DNA of 41,701 bases from Acidithiobacillus sp. (lineage in GTDB: Bacteria > Pseudomonadota > Gammaproteobacteria > Acidithiobacillales > Acidithiobacillaceae). A model generated the notes under the pieces. That model saw nothing but the letters and a program-made list of their open reading frames with translations, searched no databases and was not told the DNA's origin. The DNA lies in assembly GCA_027445725.1 (NCBI GenBank), contig DAIAVG010000001.1, forward strand, positions 1-41,701, given 5' to 3'. Below are positions 23,919 through 31,071 of this stretch, in pieces. Within the stretch, counting starts at the first letter, position 1. Each line of letters begins with the position of its first letter. A program made the translations under genes and the position numbers.

Positions 23919-26024
23919 ATGGACGCGATGACGATTGGGGTGGCGTATGGACTTATGCAGGACGATTGGTACCGCCGGGGAAACGAAGACTTGCGACTGG
24001 ACGCCGTGACCTGGCTGGCCAAGCCCACCTCAAAAATACCGGCGCTGATCCTGCGATCCGCCCAGGATGGCGGCATTTCCAATCGGCATGCGGTTGGAAT
24101 AGCGCGAGTTATTGATGACACCGCCGGTGCTCGGATGGCGCACTCCAAAAGTTTCATGAGCCTGCCAATCGATGCCCTGGATATTTGGGATAAATCCTGT
24201 TCACTTTTTCAGAAAAGCCTTCACAATCCTGACTCTTCTGGTGCGGCTCACGGAAAACTGATGGATGGGCAATATCGCGGAGAAAAATACAAACCGGGAT
24301 TAATCAGCCGGTTCAATGGGGACAAGTTCCTGGCATTTACCGCTTACTATTTGGCTTTTGGCGGCATGCGCGCAGTTCGCGATGTGCAACGCTGTCTGGG
24401 ATGGAGCGCAGATAAGATCAAGGAAATCGTTCTAATTGTAATACATGAAAGTCACCAACTTCTGAAAAAAATCAGCAAGCGCGGCATAACCCTGCTGAAC
24501 AAGATTGCCAGTGCCGGAATGGGTTTTTTCCCGATGCTTTTTGCTGTACTGCAAGGTCGGGCACAGATCAAAGCCATGGCGATGGGATCTGCAAAAAAGG
24601 CACCAAAAGCCATAGCCGCAGTTGACAACGAGGATGATGACGGGGGTGAGGTTGAGGTAACGAACATTCACCATGATCCTGATGATGGGCGGAACCAGGC
24701 CCACAACCCCGATGATCCGGACGACGCAGAAGGACATGGTGATGCAGACGTAACGGATCACGCCCCAGCAGACGGACCGCCGATCCGCACCCCGGACGCT
24801 GAATTTGACGACCCAGACCCGGAGGACCACCCGGAGGACCACGAGGCGGATGCTGATCCCGGCGCCAAGCTCAAGATGGGACGGGAACTGGCCTACGAAA
24901 TGCTGCGGCAGGCAAGGAAAAACGCGTCCGGGAATCAACGGTACCACGATCTCATGGATGCCGTAGACGAACGGATACTGCTCAATGCGCTCCAAAAAGA
25001 ACTTCGCCCAACAGATCTGGCGGTCGCGGAACGCATGGCGAATTTTCTGTCATTTTGCTGGCAATGGTCCGAGCGAACCGGCATTTTTATGGAAACATCT
25101 CAGCACAGAAAAAGACTGGACATGTCAGAGGCATCGGTAATCAAACAGATTATCCATGCGGCTCAGATCGGCTATTGGGAAACGGGCGACAACAAATTGA
25201 AAGACAATGCCAAAATTTGGATCGATGTCACCCATGAGGACCGCAATGGCCGTCGTCGCGTCGCCGTGCTGACGCGCCCGCTATCGCCAGACCTGAAGAC
25301 AAAGCCACACACTGTAAACGGGGTTCTCGACGGCAGAAAAATCATCACCAACCCAGATCATGCCGCATTGCGCGAGCATTTTTTCCAGCACGTCGAAAGG
25401 AATATGTGGCCTCAAGAAGAAAACACACAATATTTCATCGTGTTATCCTCTGATGGCGCGCATGAAACCATCACCGCCAAAAGGCTAGTCCGCCCGCACG
25501 GCACCGCCCTGACGAGCGCGAAATCCCTGGATGACCTTGAGGATACGGGGCAGTCAATCGGTGAGGATAAGGATGACACACCAGTCTGTGAAGACCTGCC
25601 TCACGATGACAAAGCCGCAGTCGCTCTAGTGGCCGCAGCGACCAGCGCCGCCCCAGACCTGGTTCGACGATCCATGGCTGGAGATGAGCGTGCGCTGGGG
25701 ATGCTGGCGCACGCCTGCAGGATGTTGCCTGATGATCGCAAGGTGATGATAGAGGCCACATTCTCCACGAAAAGGGATGATGAGGCTAAAGTTGATGATA
25801 CCACTGAAGCACATCCGTCTTGCCTAAATCAGACTGATCGCCAGGACTTGGCGCGGCTGCTGAGGCTGGATCTGAGGACCATGGAGAAAGCCTTCGAGGA
25901 TGACACGGACTCCGCCATGGCCCTCAAGCGCGCAATCAGAGCCATGCCTGACAAAGACCGCTCCCAGGCTGTGCACCTGCTGAAACGGGCGGCCAGAAGA
26001 TGCGCAAGCGACCTGGTGGCGTAA
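23919..26024 (+). CDS. Large hypothetical protein with acidic linker, possible DNA-binding domains
   Basis: A 701-residue protein I cannot assign. ATG 23919 follows CAGAGG; a GTG at 23910 is also in frame. The N-terminal 200 residues include a helix-turn-helix-like run (RAVRDVQRCLGWSADKIKEI) and a basic segment (KKISKRGITLLNKIAS). Residues of about 230-320 are very rich in Asp, Glu, Pro and His (EDDDGGEVEV, PDPEDHPEDHEADADPG). The middle resembles a winged helix (MSEASVIKQIIHAAQIGYWE, then a wing RNGRRRVAVLTRP). The C-terminus is helical with many acidic patches. It stands behind its own operator-like dyad, after the trb terminator. A replication, regulatory or DNA-processing role for the element is possible; none is shown. 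Confidence 0.7.
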   Translation: MDAMTIGVAYGLMQDDWYRRGNEDLRLDAVTWLAKPTSKIPALILRSAQDGGISNRHAVGIARVIDDTAGARMAHSKSFMSLPIDALDIWDKSCSLFQKSLHNPDSSGAAHGKLMDGQYRGEKYKPGLISRFNGDKFLAFTAYYLAFGGMRAVRDVQRCLGWSADKIKEIVLIVIHESHQLLKKISKRGITLLNKIASAGMGFFPMLFAVLQGRAQIKAMAMGSAKKAPKAIAAVDNEDDDGGEVEVTNIHHDPDDGRNQAHNPDDPDDAEGHGDADVTDHAPADGPPIRTPDAEFDDPDPEDHPEDHEADADPGAKLKMGRELAYEMLRQARKNASGNQRYHDLMDAVDERILLNALQKELRPTDLAVAERMANFLSFCWQWSERTGIFMETSQHRKRLDMSEASVIKQIIHAAQIGYWETGDNKLKDNAKIWIDVTHEDRNGRRRVAVLTRPLSPDLKTKPHTVNGVLDGRKIITNPDHAALREHFFQHVERNMWPQEENTQYFIVLSSDGAHETITAKRLVRPHGTALTSAKSLDDLEDTGQSIGEDKDDTPVCEDLPHDDKAAVALVAAATSAAPDLVRRSMAGDERALGMLAHACRMLPDDRKVMIEATFSTKRDDEAKVDDTTEAHPSCLNQTDRQDLARLLRLDLRTMEKAFEDDTDSAMALKRAIRAMPDKDRSQAVHLLKRAARRCASDLVA

Positions 26025-26029
26025 AATCC

Positions 26030-26066
26030 GCTCGGTATTTTCAATGGGTATGGGGGACGTTACCCA
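26030..26066 (+). repeat. Module B copy 4, upstream of the J-domain gene
   Basis: GCTCGGTATTTTCAATGGG starts 6 bases after the stop of the preceding gene. A hairpin ATGGGTA (26044-26050) and TACCCAT (26061-26067) follows, then the ribosome site of the gene at 26088. Confidence 0.55.
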
Positions 26067-26087
26067 TGCCACAGGGAGTACTGCAAC

Positions 26088-26849
26088 ATGAATATTGTAG
26101 AAGCCGCCACAGTCCTGAATGTCAGGCCAGACGCCGACCATCTGGTGGTAAAGGCCGTCTACCATGCTCTGGCGAAACGTCATCACCCAGATCAGGGCGG
26201 TGACACAGCCACCATGCAGAAGATTAACGAGGCTCACAACTACATGTCCACCCGCACCCAACAGGCGCGATCGGCAGAATGGGCGCGGCTGCAGCCGAAC
26301 CTGGCACCGCAGCCTGACGCTGACGCCCCACTTGGCGCGTCAGGCAGTCTGGATGAACTGCATCGACGGGCGCAAGAGTGGGAGCGGAAGCGCCAAGCCG
26401 CTTCCTCTTCCCCCAACCCATCACCACCATCTGGATCCACCACCCGCCCATGGAAGCCAACTCCGTCCCACAAGGAACGATGGACCGCATGGAAGCGTCA
26501 CCAGGCATGGCCGGTGCGCTGGCTGCTGAACCTGTCCCATTTCCTGCTGATCCTGACAGGCCGTCTGGCGATGGTGGCGGGGATGTTCTACGGCTACGCG
26601 GAAGGCGTGCGCTGGGGCATCAAAGCCCTCGCGCACGGCGCATGGGTGTTGCTGATCTTCTTCCCAGGTATCCCGGTGGCACTGGCCGGATTGTATGTGA
26701 CCTCCATCTTTGCTGGTAACTTTATGCATGGCGGCTGGAAAGGCCTGAGTGATTTCCTCAATGATCGGGGGCACGAAGGGTTGACGCCGGATCCAAACGC
26801 ATGGACACGGAAAACCACCCGCACGGGTGGCAGGACGAGGTGGATATGA
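26088..26849 (+). CDS. Membrane-anchored J-domain (DnaJ-like) protein
   Basis: A 253-residue protein. The first 55 or so residues form a J domain with the HPD tripeptide at 33-35 (AKRHHPDQGGD) and QKINEAHNYM helix, which should recruit an Hsp70/DnaK. A Pro/Ser-rich linker follows, and then two hydrophobic segments (LLNLSHFLLILTGRLAMVAG and HGAWVLLIFFPGIPVALAG), so the domain is membrane-tethered. GGGAG precedes ATG 26088. The stop overlaps the start of the lytic transglycosylase (ATGA at 26846-26849), tying it to the secretion apparatus. No Gly/Phe or zinc-finger region, so not a standard DnaJ. Confidence 0.85.
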   Translation: MNIVEAATVLNVRPDADHLVVKAVYHALAKRHHPDQGGDTATMQKINEAHNYMSTRTQQARSAEWARLQPNLAPQPDADAPLGASGSLDELHRRAQEWERKRQAASSSPNPSPPSGSTTRPWKPTPSHKERWTAWKRHQAWPVRWLLNLSHFLLILTGRLAMVAGMFYGYAEGVRWGIKALAHGAWVLLIFFPGIPVALAGLYVTSIFAGNFMHGGWKGLSDFLNDRGHEGLTPDPNAWTRKTTRTGGRTRWI

Positions 26850-27526
26850 TCGGCCTCGCCCTGCTCCAGAAATGCGCCCCAGAGGTCGCGCCGGTCACTA
26901 TGGCGGCGATCGTGCAAGCCGAAAGCTCCGGCTGGCCGTGGACGATCAATGTTAATGGCCTGCCAGGAGGATCCATGCGCTTCTCCACGAAACAGGCGGC
27001 CATTGCCGCAGCAACCCGCTATATCCGCATGGGGTATAAGGTGGACATGGGCTTGGCTCAGGTCGATAGCGAGAATCTGAGCTGGCTGGGCCTGTCGGTT
27101 CAGCAGGTCTTTAACCCCTGCGCCAATCTGCAAGCCGCGCAGCGCATCTTGGTAAGGGCGTACCACCAAGCCGGCGCGAACGGCGCACAGAGCCTGGATG
27201 GAGCTTTCCAGGCGTACAATAGCGGCAATACCAGTGGGGATGGGCATTATGCCCAGGTCGTGTATCGCCAGGCTGGAGTAGAGGTCCCCGCCATCTCAGG
27301 CGGTCAATTGGCGCCGTGGGCCTCGCGTCAGGTTGGTGGTGTTGAGGGAATTGGAAATGAAGGGGACATAGCCGCACCCGTCCGGCCCGTCATCATCATG
27401 CCGCCGAAGTCCTGGCAGCCATTGCTGAAGGGTGAAGATTTTCCAGCGGCGATCACCAAAAACCAGGGGGAAAACCAGCGTCGGCAGTCTCCGGTGACGG
27501 ATATATGGACCCCGGCGAGTGAGTAA
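26846..27526 (+). CDS. VirB1-like lytic transglycosylase
   Basis: A peptidoglycan hydrolase that would open the wall for the secretion channel. 226 residues from ATG 26846, chosen for its ATGA overlap with the upstream stop and the CGAGGTGG site; ATG 26801 is in frame but lies inside the previous gene. The SLT core is clear: catalytic Glu at about residue 26 in QAESSGWPWTINVNG, then YKVDMGLAQV, the NPCANLQAAQRIL helix and AYNSGN. No obvious signal peptide with this start, so export may follow the channel itself. The C-terminal 70 residues are Pro-rich. Confidence 0.88.
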   Translation: MIGLALLQKCAPEVAPVTMAAIVQAESSGWPWTINVNGLPGGSMRFSTKQAAIAAATRYIRMGYKVDMGLAQVDSENLSWLGLSVQQVFNPCANLQAAQRILVRAYHQAGANGAQSLDGAFQAYNSGNTSGDGHYAQVVYRQAGVEVPAISGGQLAPWASRQVGGVEGIGNEGDIAAPVRPVIIMPPKSWQPLLKGEDFPAAITKNQGENQRRQSPVTDIWTPASE

Positions 27527-27546
27527 GAAGTGACGGTAATATTAAA

Positions 27547-27631
27547 TTGTAGCTGGATACAAAAGAATTGTATCTTGCTACGATACTTAATTTAATTGTA
27601 TCTGGCTACAAAATTTTGTATCCTGATACAT
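27547..27631. promoter_or_regulatory. Four 16-bp palindromic operator boxes
   Basis: TTGTAGCTGGATACAA (27547-27562), TTGTATCTTGCTACGA (27568-27583), TTGTATCTGGCTACAA (27596-27611) and TTGTATCCTGATACAT (27616-27631) share a TTGTA-N6-TACAA plan. Starts are 21, 28 and 20 bases apart. They fill the AT-rich gap just before the putative ribbon-helix-helix gene, so autoregulation is likely. Confidence 0.75.
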
Positions 27632-27660
27632 TAATTGCTTTGACAAAAAAGGGTGTAATC

Positions 27661-28146
27661 ATGACTGAAGAGCGGAGATATCAGAAACAGAGAGAGAGGC
27701 TGCGGGACCTGAATGGCAAGGCCGTCACAGTGCACCTGCCGGCCAATGTCTTGCATCACATCGATTCAATCATCAAATTCTTATCAGAAAAAGACGATCG
27801 CTTAACCATGCGAGACGCGATCTGTTTGGCTATCACTGCATATGGAGATCGGGTCGGCTTCGTCCACTCCCAAAGTAAAACGGTTCTTCGGAAGGCTGGC
27901 GAGCCGGTCAATCGAGAAGAAAATCGTGCAATATGGAAAAAAATAAGGAAAGAATGCCGAGACATGCTTACTGAAGTTCGCGCGAATTACCCTAAAATAC
28001 CACGCGGGCGAAGACCCAAGGGATGGACACCTCCATCGGAAGAGCCGGAATGGACCCCGGAAGAAGCGGATCGGGCGTATGCCCAGGCACAGGATGAGCA
28101 TGACAGGATACAGGAGCAAAAAGAGCGCGATGCCGCTGGTGAGTAA
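27661..28146 (+). CDS. Putative ribbon-helix-helix DNA-binding regulator
   Basis: A 161-residue charged protein. ATG 27661 follows AAGGGTG; upstream codons in this frame are inside the operator boxes. Residues of about 19-60 (KAVTVHLPANVLHHIDSIIK then LTMRDAICLAITAYG) match a ribbon-helix-helix plan: one beta strand, then two helices. The rest is a basic and then acidic helical tail (RIQEQKERDAAGE). The four palindromic boxes upstream support an autoregulated repressor or regulator of integration and transfer. The family call rests on pattern only. Confidence 0.6.
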   Translation: MTEERRYQKQRERLRDLNGKAVTVHLPANVLHHIDSIIKFLSEKDDRLTMRDAICLAITAYGDRVGFVHSQSKTVLRKAGEPVNREENRAIWKKIRKECRDMLTEVRANYPKIPRGRRPKGWTPPSEEPEWTPEEADRAYAQAQDEHDRIQEQKERDAAGE

Positions 28147-28307
28147 GTGGTAACGGCAACTTCCTCGTCACTGTGACGACCGGACTGTGAGTAAGAGGTA
28201 ACAGGCACCGTCTGGAGTTCCGCCCGCCTCTTATGCCTAACAACGAAATACAGGGCAATTGTCGCAACCACAAACCCAAAGATAATGATGGTCCAATCGA
28301 AGCTCAT
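27987..28307 (-). CDS. Putative single-helix membrane protein, overlapping the regulator gene on the other strand
   Basis: A 106-residue reverse-strand frame with a very strong ribosome site: AAGGAGG lies 6 bases before ATG 28307. The N-terminus is a membrane helix (MSFDWTIIIFGFVVATIALY, then VVRHKRR). The next part has a short repeat (VPVTSYSQ and VAVTTYSP). The last third is antisense to the gene ending at 28146. The strong site and membrane segment argue for a real gene; the long antisense overlap argues against the full length. Confidence 0.45.
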   Translation of the reverse strand: MSFDWTIIIFGFVVATIALYFVVRHKRRAELQTVPVTSYSQSGRHSDEEVAVTTYSPAASRSFCSCILSCSSCAWAYARSASSGVHSGSSDGGVHPLGLRPRGILG

Positions 28308-28497
28308 TGACACCCTCCTTTACCAATAGACAAATAACCGATCAACTCAAACTCAAGCCACACCAGAAACGCGAAGAATGCGGTAATGGCGACATGAGTA
28401 CCATGAACCGTTCCTGTGACCAAAGCAATGGTATCATGATACCCAACAGCGGCGAAAAACCCCAGCCAATCAGTCTGGTCGCCTGCGCGACAAACAT
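28304..28497 (-). pseudogene. Possible degenerate membrane-protein gene upstream of the 28307 gene
   Basis: On the reverse strand a frame from about 28510 reads DWLGFFAAVGYHDTIALVTG, then HVAITAFFAFLVWLEFELIG, to a TGA at 28304-28306 that overlaps the next ATG (ATGA). It looks like a two-helix membrane protein coupled to the gene at 28307. No ATG or GTG lies in frame; ATG 28497 is in another frame, so a frameshift or an unusual start would be needed. Low confidence. Confidence 0.25.
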
Positions 28498-28532
28498 GGT
28501 TTGCGAACCATTTTGGGCGCGCCCCTTATCTG

Positions 28533-28862
28533 TTAGTAACGGTCCGCCGCCTTGCCGAACGCCGGTAGCTCCAGAACCACAGATCCGGCACAGCGGCCTT
28601 TCAGCAATGGGCTGGCCCGAAAGGTCACCACCCGCCGGGCCTTAATCTCGAACGGCTCCCCGTTCTTCGGGTTCCGCCCAGGTCGTGCCCGCTTTTCGTG
28701 CAGTGTAAAGTTCCCGAAGCCGGACAGCTTCACATCTTCCCCTGCGGCCAGAGTGGCGAGGATGGTGTCAAAAAATGACCCAACTACCGCCTTGCATTCT
28801 TTAGCTGTCAGGCCCGTCGTGTCGGATAGATGACGGGTTAAATCCAGTTTCGTGACGGTCAT
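28533..28862 (-). CDS. IHF-alpha-like nucleoid protein encoded on the ICE
   Basis: A 109-residue DNA-bending protein of the HU/IHF family, closest to the alpha subunit of integration host factor. Seen: EDVKLSGFGNF, the arm RPGRNPKNGEPFEIKARRVV then TFRASPLLK, with the conserved Pro of the intercalating arm present. The N-terminal TVTKLDLTRHLSDTTGL has the usual dimer helix pair. Start 28862 overlaps the integrase stop (ATGA), so it is made with the integrase. Phage and ICE recombination commonly uses host IHF; here the element seems to carry its own subunit. The C-terminal 20 residues are longer than in typical IhfA. Confidence 0.88.
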   Translation of the reverse strand: MTVTKLDLTRHLSDTTGLTAKECKAVVGSFFDTILATLAAGEDVKLSGFGNFTLHEKRARPGRNPKNGEPFEIKARRVVTFRASPLLKGRCAGSVVLELPAFGKAADRY

Positions 28863-29935
28863 TCTTCTTTGTCCCTTTTTCCATGCACCACCCCACCACG
28901 CTTACCGCCCGCAAGGCGGTCTGCCAGATTGGCTGTGCGTAAATGGGTGTACCGTGCGAGCATTTGCAGATTTTTATGGCCGGTAATGGCCCGTATCTCC
29001 ATAATATCCAAGTCCGTGCGCTCAAAAAAGCGGCTGGTGGCCTCATGGCGAAGATCGTGAAAATGGAGCGCATCATCGCCCCAACCGCTGGGGATGCCCG
29101 TAGCGATACGGGCGCGGTCCCAGGCACTATCCACTGCATCGTCTGACAATCCAAATACCGAATTTGCATCTTTACTATTCCGCCGCCGCGGTACATTTTC
29201 CAAGGCAACTATCGCGGCAGGCGAGAGAGGAATGGTTCTGGCATTACCGTTTTTGGTTCTAGGCAGAAATATCGACCGATTTTTGATATCCACCTTATCC
29301 CATGTCAGTGCTACTATCTCGCCGCGCCGCATGGCCGTCTCTACAGCCAGCGCAATTAGGCAAGCCATATTCAGATCCACTGCACCCAACAACGCACCCA
29401 TTTCTCCAAGGTGCAGGCGTCGCTCCCGGCCACTAGGCAACTTGGGCTTACGCACTCCTGATACTGGGTTATCCAGAGATATCATACCCCAATTAGATTT
29501 TGCGACCGTAAACAAATGGGAGAGTACCGCCAGGTGCAGCCGAATGGTATTGGCGCTCTTTCCTTCGGTTTCCATATCCCTAATGACTTTTGCCACGTCA
29601 ACACCACGAACGTCAGACATTGATCGCTTTGATAATGGGCGCTTCAACCAGTTTACAATGAAGCTATATTCACCTTGACCCGCTTTAATCTTCTTTCCTG
29701 GTGTAACTTCTGCCAGGTATCTTTCAAAGCTTTCGCCTAGCGTGGTCCTGTCCGCTTCGGTACGAGGCGTAAACGTCCCCCTCACCATCTCAGATTCAAT
29801 GATTGCCGCCCAATCTGTCGCTTCACGCCTGGTTCTGAATACTTTGGTCTGCGTGGGGAACCCCTTGCGCCTGACTTTAGCCTGCCAGCCAATGGTGATG
29901 CCATCCTGATCTTTCTGTTCGTAGAAGCCTGCCAT
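28859..29935 (-). CDS. int: Tyrosine recombinase (ICE integrase)
   Basis: A site-specific recombinase that should catalyse integration and excision at the adjacent tRNA gene. Arm-binding domain (about residues 3-50: GWQAKVRRKGFPTQTK), core-binding SAM-like domain, and a catalytic domain with Arg (AMRRGEIVALTW), Lys in the beta hairpin (PRTKNGNART), HxxR (HFHDLRHEATSRFF), GHKN and the Tyr nucleophile (ARYTHLR). I favour ATG 29935 because the protein domain starts there and paired short repeats lie just upstream. ATG 30007 and TTG 30028 are longer in-frame options without ribosome sites. Its stop overlaps the start of the IHF-alpha-like gene. It points away from the tRNA gene. Confidence 0.95.
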   Translation of the reverse strand: MAGFYEQKDQDGITIGWQAKVRRKGFPTQTKVFRTRREATDWAAIIESEMVRGTFTPRTEADRTTLGESFERYLAEVTPGKKIKAGQGEYSFIVNWLKRPLSKRSMSDVRGVDVAKVIRDMETEGKSANTIRLHLAVLSHLFTVAKSNWGMISLDNPVSGVRKPKLPSGRERRLHLGEMGALLGAVDLNMACLIALAVETAMRRGEIVALTWDKVDIKNRSIFLPRTKNGNARTIPLSPAAIVALENVPRRRNSKDANSVFGLSDDAVDSAWDRARIATGIPSGWGDDALHFHDLRHEATSRFFERTDLDIMEIRAITGHKNLQMLARYTHLRTANLADRLAGGKRGGVVHGKRDKEE

Positions 29936-29945
29936 AAACTTACCA

Positions 29946-30112
29946 TCTGGACAATTTTGGACACTCTGAGCGCCGGGCCTTAGGAAAAAGCAGGTGGTTA
30001 TAGACATGGAGAAAAGGGTATGACGCAAGCCCTAATATACGCCCAACCGACCACCATGATGCTGGCGTAAGTATGCGGAACTAACAGGCAAATAGTCCAG
30101 AAAGTGTCCAGA
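29946..30112. promoter_or_regulatory. Paired GTCCAGA repeats flanking the integrase start, putative recombinase or regulator sites
   Basis: On the forward strand GTCCAGA occurs at 30095-30101 and 30106-30112 (11 bases apart). On the reverse strand GTCCAGA (29946-29952) and GTCCAAA (29956-29962) are 10 bases apart. The opposite pairs are near one helical turn in spacing and face each other across the region. This pattern suits integrase arm-type or excisionase sites. Confidence 0.45.
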
Positions 30113-30117
30113 TAAAT

Positions 30118-30149
30118 AAAAAAGCACCTAGCGATTACTTGCTAAGTGC
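30118..30149 (-). terminator. Terminator of the tRNA-Ala gene
   Basis: On the reverse strand GCACTTAGC (30149-30141), an 8-base loop and GCTAGGTGC (30132-30124) form a 9-bp stem with one G-U pair, followed by six T residues (30123-30118). It ends the tRNA transcript and lies between the tRNA and the integrase gene. Confidence 0.85.
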
Positions 30150-30159
30150 ATGATTTATT

Positions 30160-30235
<76 letters not shown>

Positions 30236-30245
30236 GATGCGGCGT

Positions 30246-30274
30246 AATATATGGATTCATGCTAGCGATGTCAA
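30246..30274 (-). promoter_or_regulatory. Sigma70-type promoter of the tRNA-Ala gene
   Basis: Reverse-strand TTGACA (30274-30269) and TATATT (30251-30246) are 17 bases apart, 10 bases before the 5' end of the tRNA. This is close to the consensus in every respect. Confidence 0.85.
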
Positions 30275-30312
30275 ATATTTTTTGTATACACCCGGTCATC
30301 AGCAGCATGCGC

Positions 30313-31071
30313 TCAAAGGTCCACGACCATACCGTCATAGGCGGGAATGATCGTGTCCGGTAATTCCGCAGCCAACGTCGCATAATCAATATCATGGGTC
30401 ATATGGGTAAGAATAATCCGCTCTGCGCCAATGCGCCGCGCCCAATACAGGGCCTCTTCCACATTAAGATGGGTGGGATGCTCTTCGTAATGCAGACAGT
30501 CAAGAATCAGGACTTTCAGCCCCTGCAACAGCGTCAGGCTGCTATCAGGAATTATTTTTAGGTCAGTCAGATATGCCGCATCGTTAAACCGGTATCCGAG
30601 AATAGGTAGATAACCGTGCATCACGGGTATCGGCGTCACCGCAACCCCACCAAAGGTCTGCGGCGATGCTATCCGGTGCATGGATAGCGAAGGTTTCGCC
30701 CAAGTGATATCCGGCGGCAGGAAACAATAGCGAAACCGGGTTTCCAATTCTATCGCCGTGCGCTCATCCGCATGGCAAGGAATCACGATCTTCTGCGCAA
30801 AATTGAAGGCACGGAGGTCATCGACACCATTGATATGATCGGCGTGAAAATGGGTATAAAACACGGCGCTCAGTGTTCGCACGTCGGCGCGCAGCATCTG
30901 CTGACGCAGGTCGGGGCCGGTATCCACCAGCAGATTAGTACCCCCATCCTGCACCAGAATACTGGCCCGCAGGCGGCGATTGCGCGGATCAGCGCTGCTA
31001 CAAACCGGACAATGGCAGGCAATCGCTGGTGTTCCCGCACTGGACCCCGTACCGAGGAACACAATCTTCAT
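30313..31071 (-). CDS. PhnP-like metallo-beta-lactamase fold phosphodiesterase
   Basis: A metal-dependent hydrolase of 252 residues. The N-terminal MKIVFLGTGSSAGTPAIACH, the PVCSSADPRNRRLR segment, the metal-binding motif HFHADH at about residues 74-79, and later LILDCLHYEEHPTHLNVEEA and ILTHMTHDID all match the PhnP family, which hydrolyses cyclic phosphate or phosphodiester substrates. A phn pathway is not present, so the substrate is unknown. Start 31071 overlaps the tatD stop by ATGA. First backbone gene beyond the tRNA. Confidence 0.88.
   Translation of the reverse strand: MKIVFLGTGSSAGTPAIACHCPVCSSADPRNRRLRASILVQDGGTNLLVDTGPDLRQQMLRADVRTLSAVFYTHFHADHINGVDDLRAFNFAQKIVIPCHADERTAIELETRFRYCFLPPDITWAKPSLSMHRIASPQTFGGVAVTPIPVMHGYLPILGYRFNDAAYLTDLKIIPDSSLTLLQGLKVLILDCLHYEEHPTHLNVEEALYWARRIGAERIILTHMTHDIDYATLAAELPDTIIPAYDGMVVDL

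Noticed and set aside
27640..27645. A perfect TTGACA before the regulator gene
   Set aside because: It is only 15 bases before the start codon, so a -10 element would fall inside the gene; no suitable -10 is present for a usable start.
28307..28645. A 112-residue forward frame in the gap left of the IHF-alpha-like gene
   Set aside because: No ribosome site, odd Pro/Ser composition, and it runs antisense into the IHF-alpha-like gene; it looks like chance.
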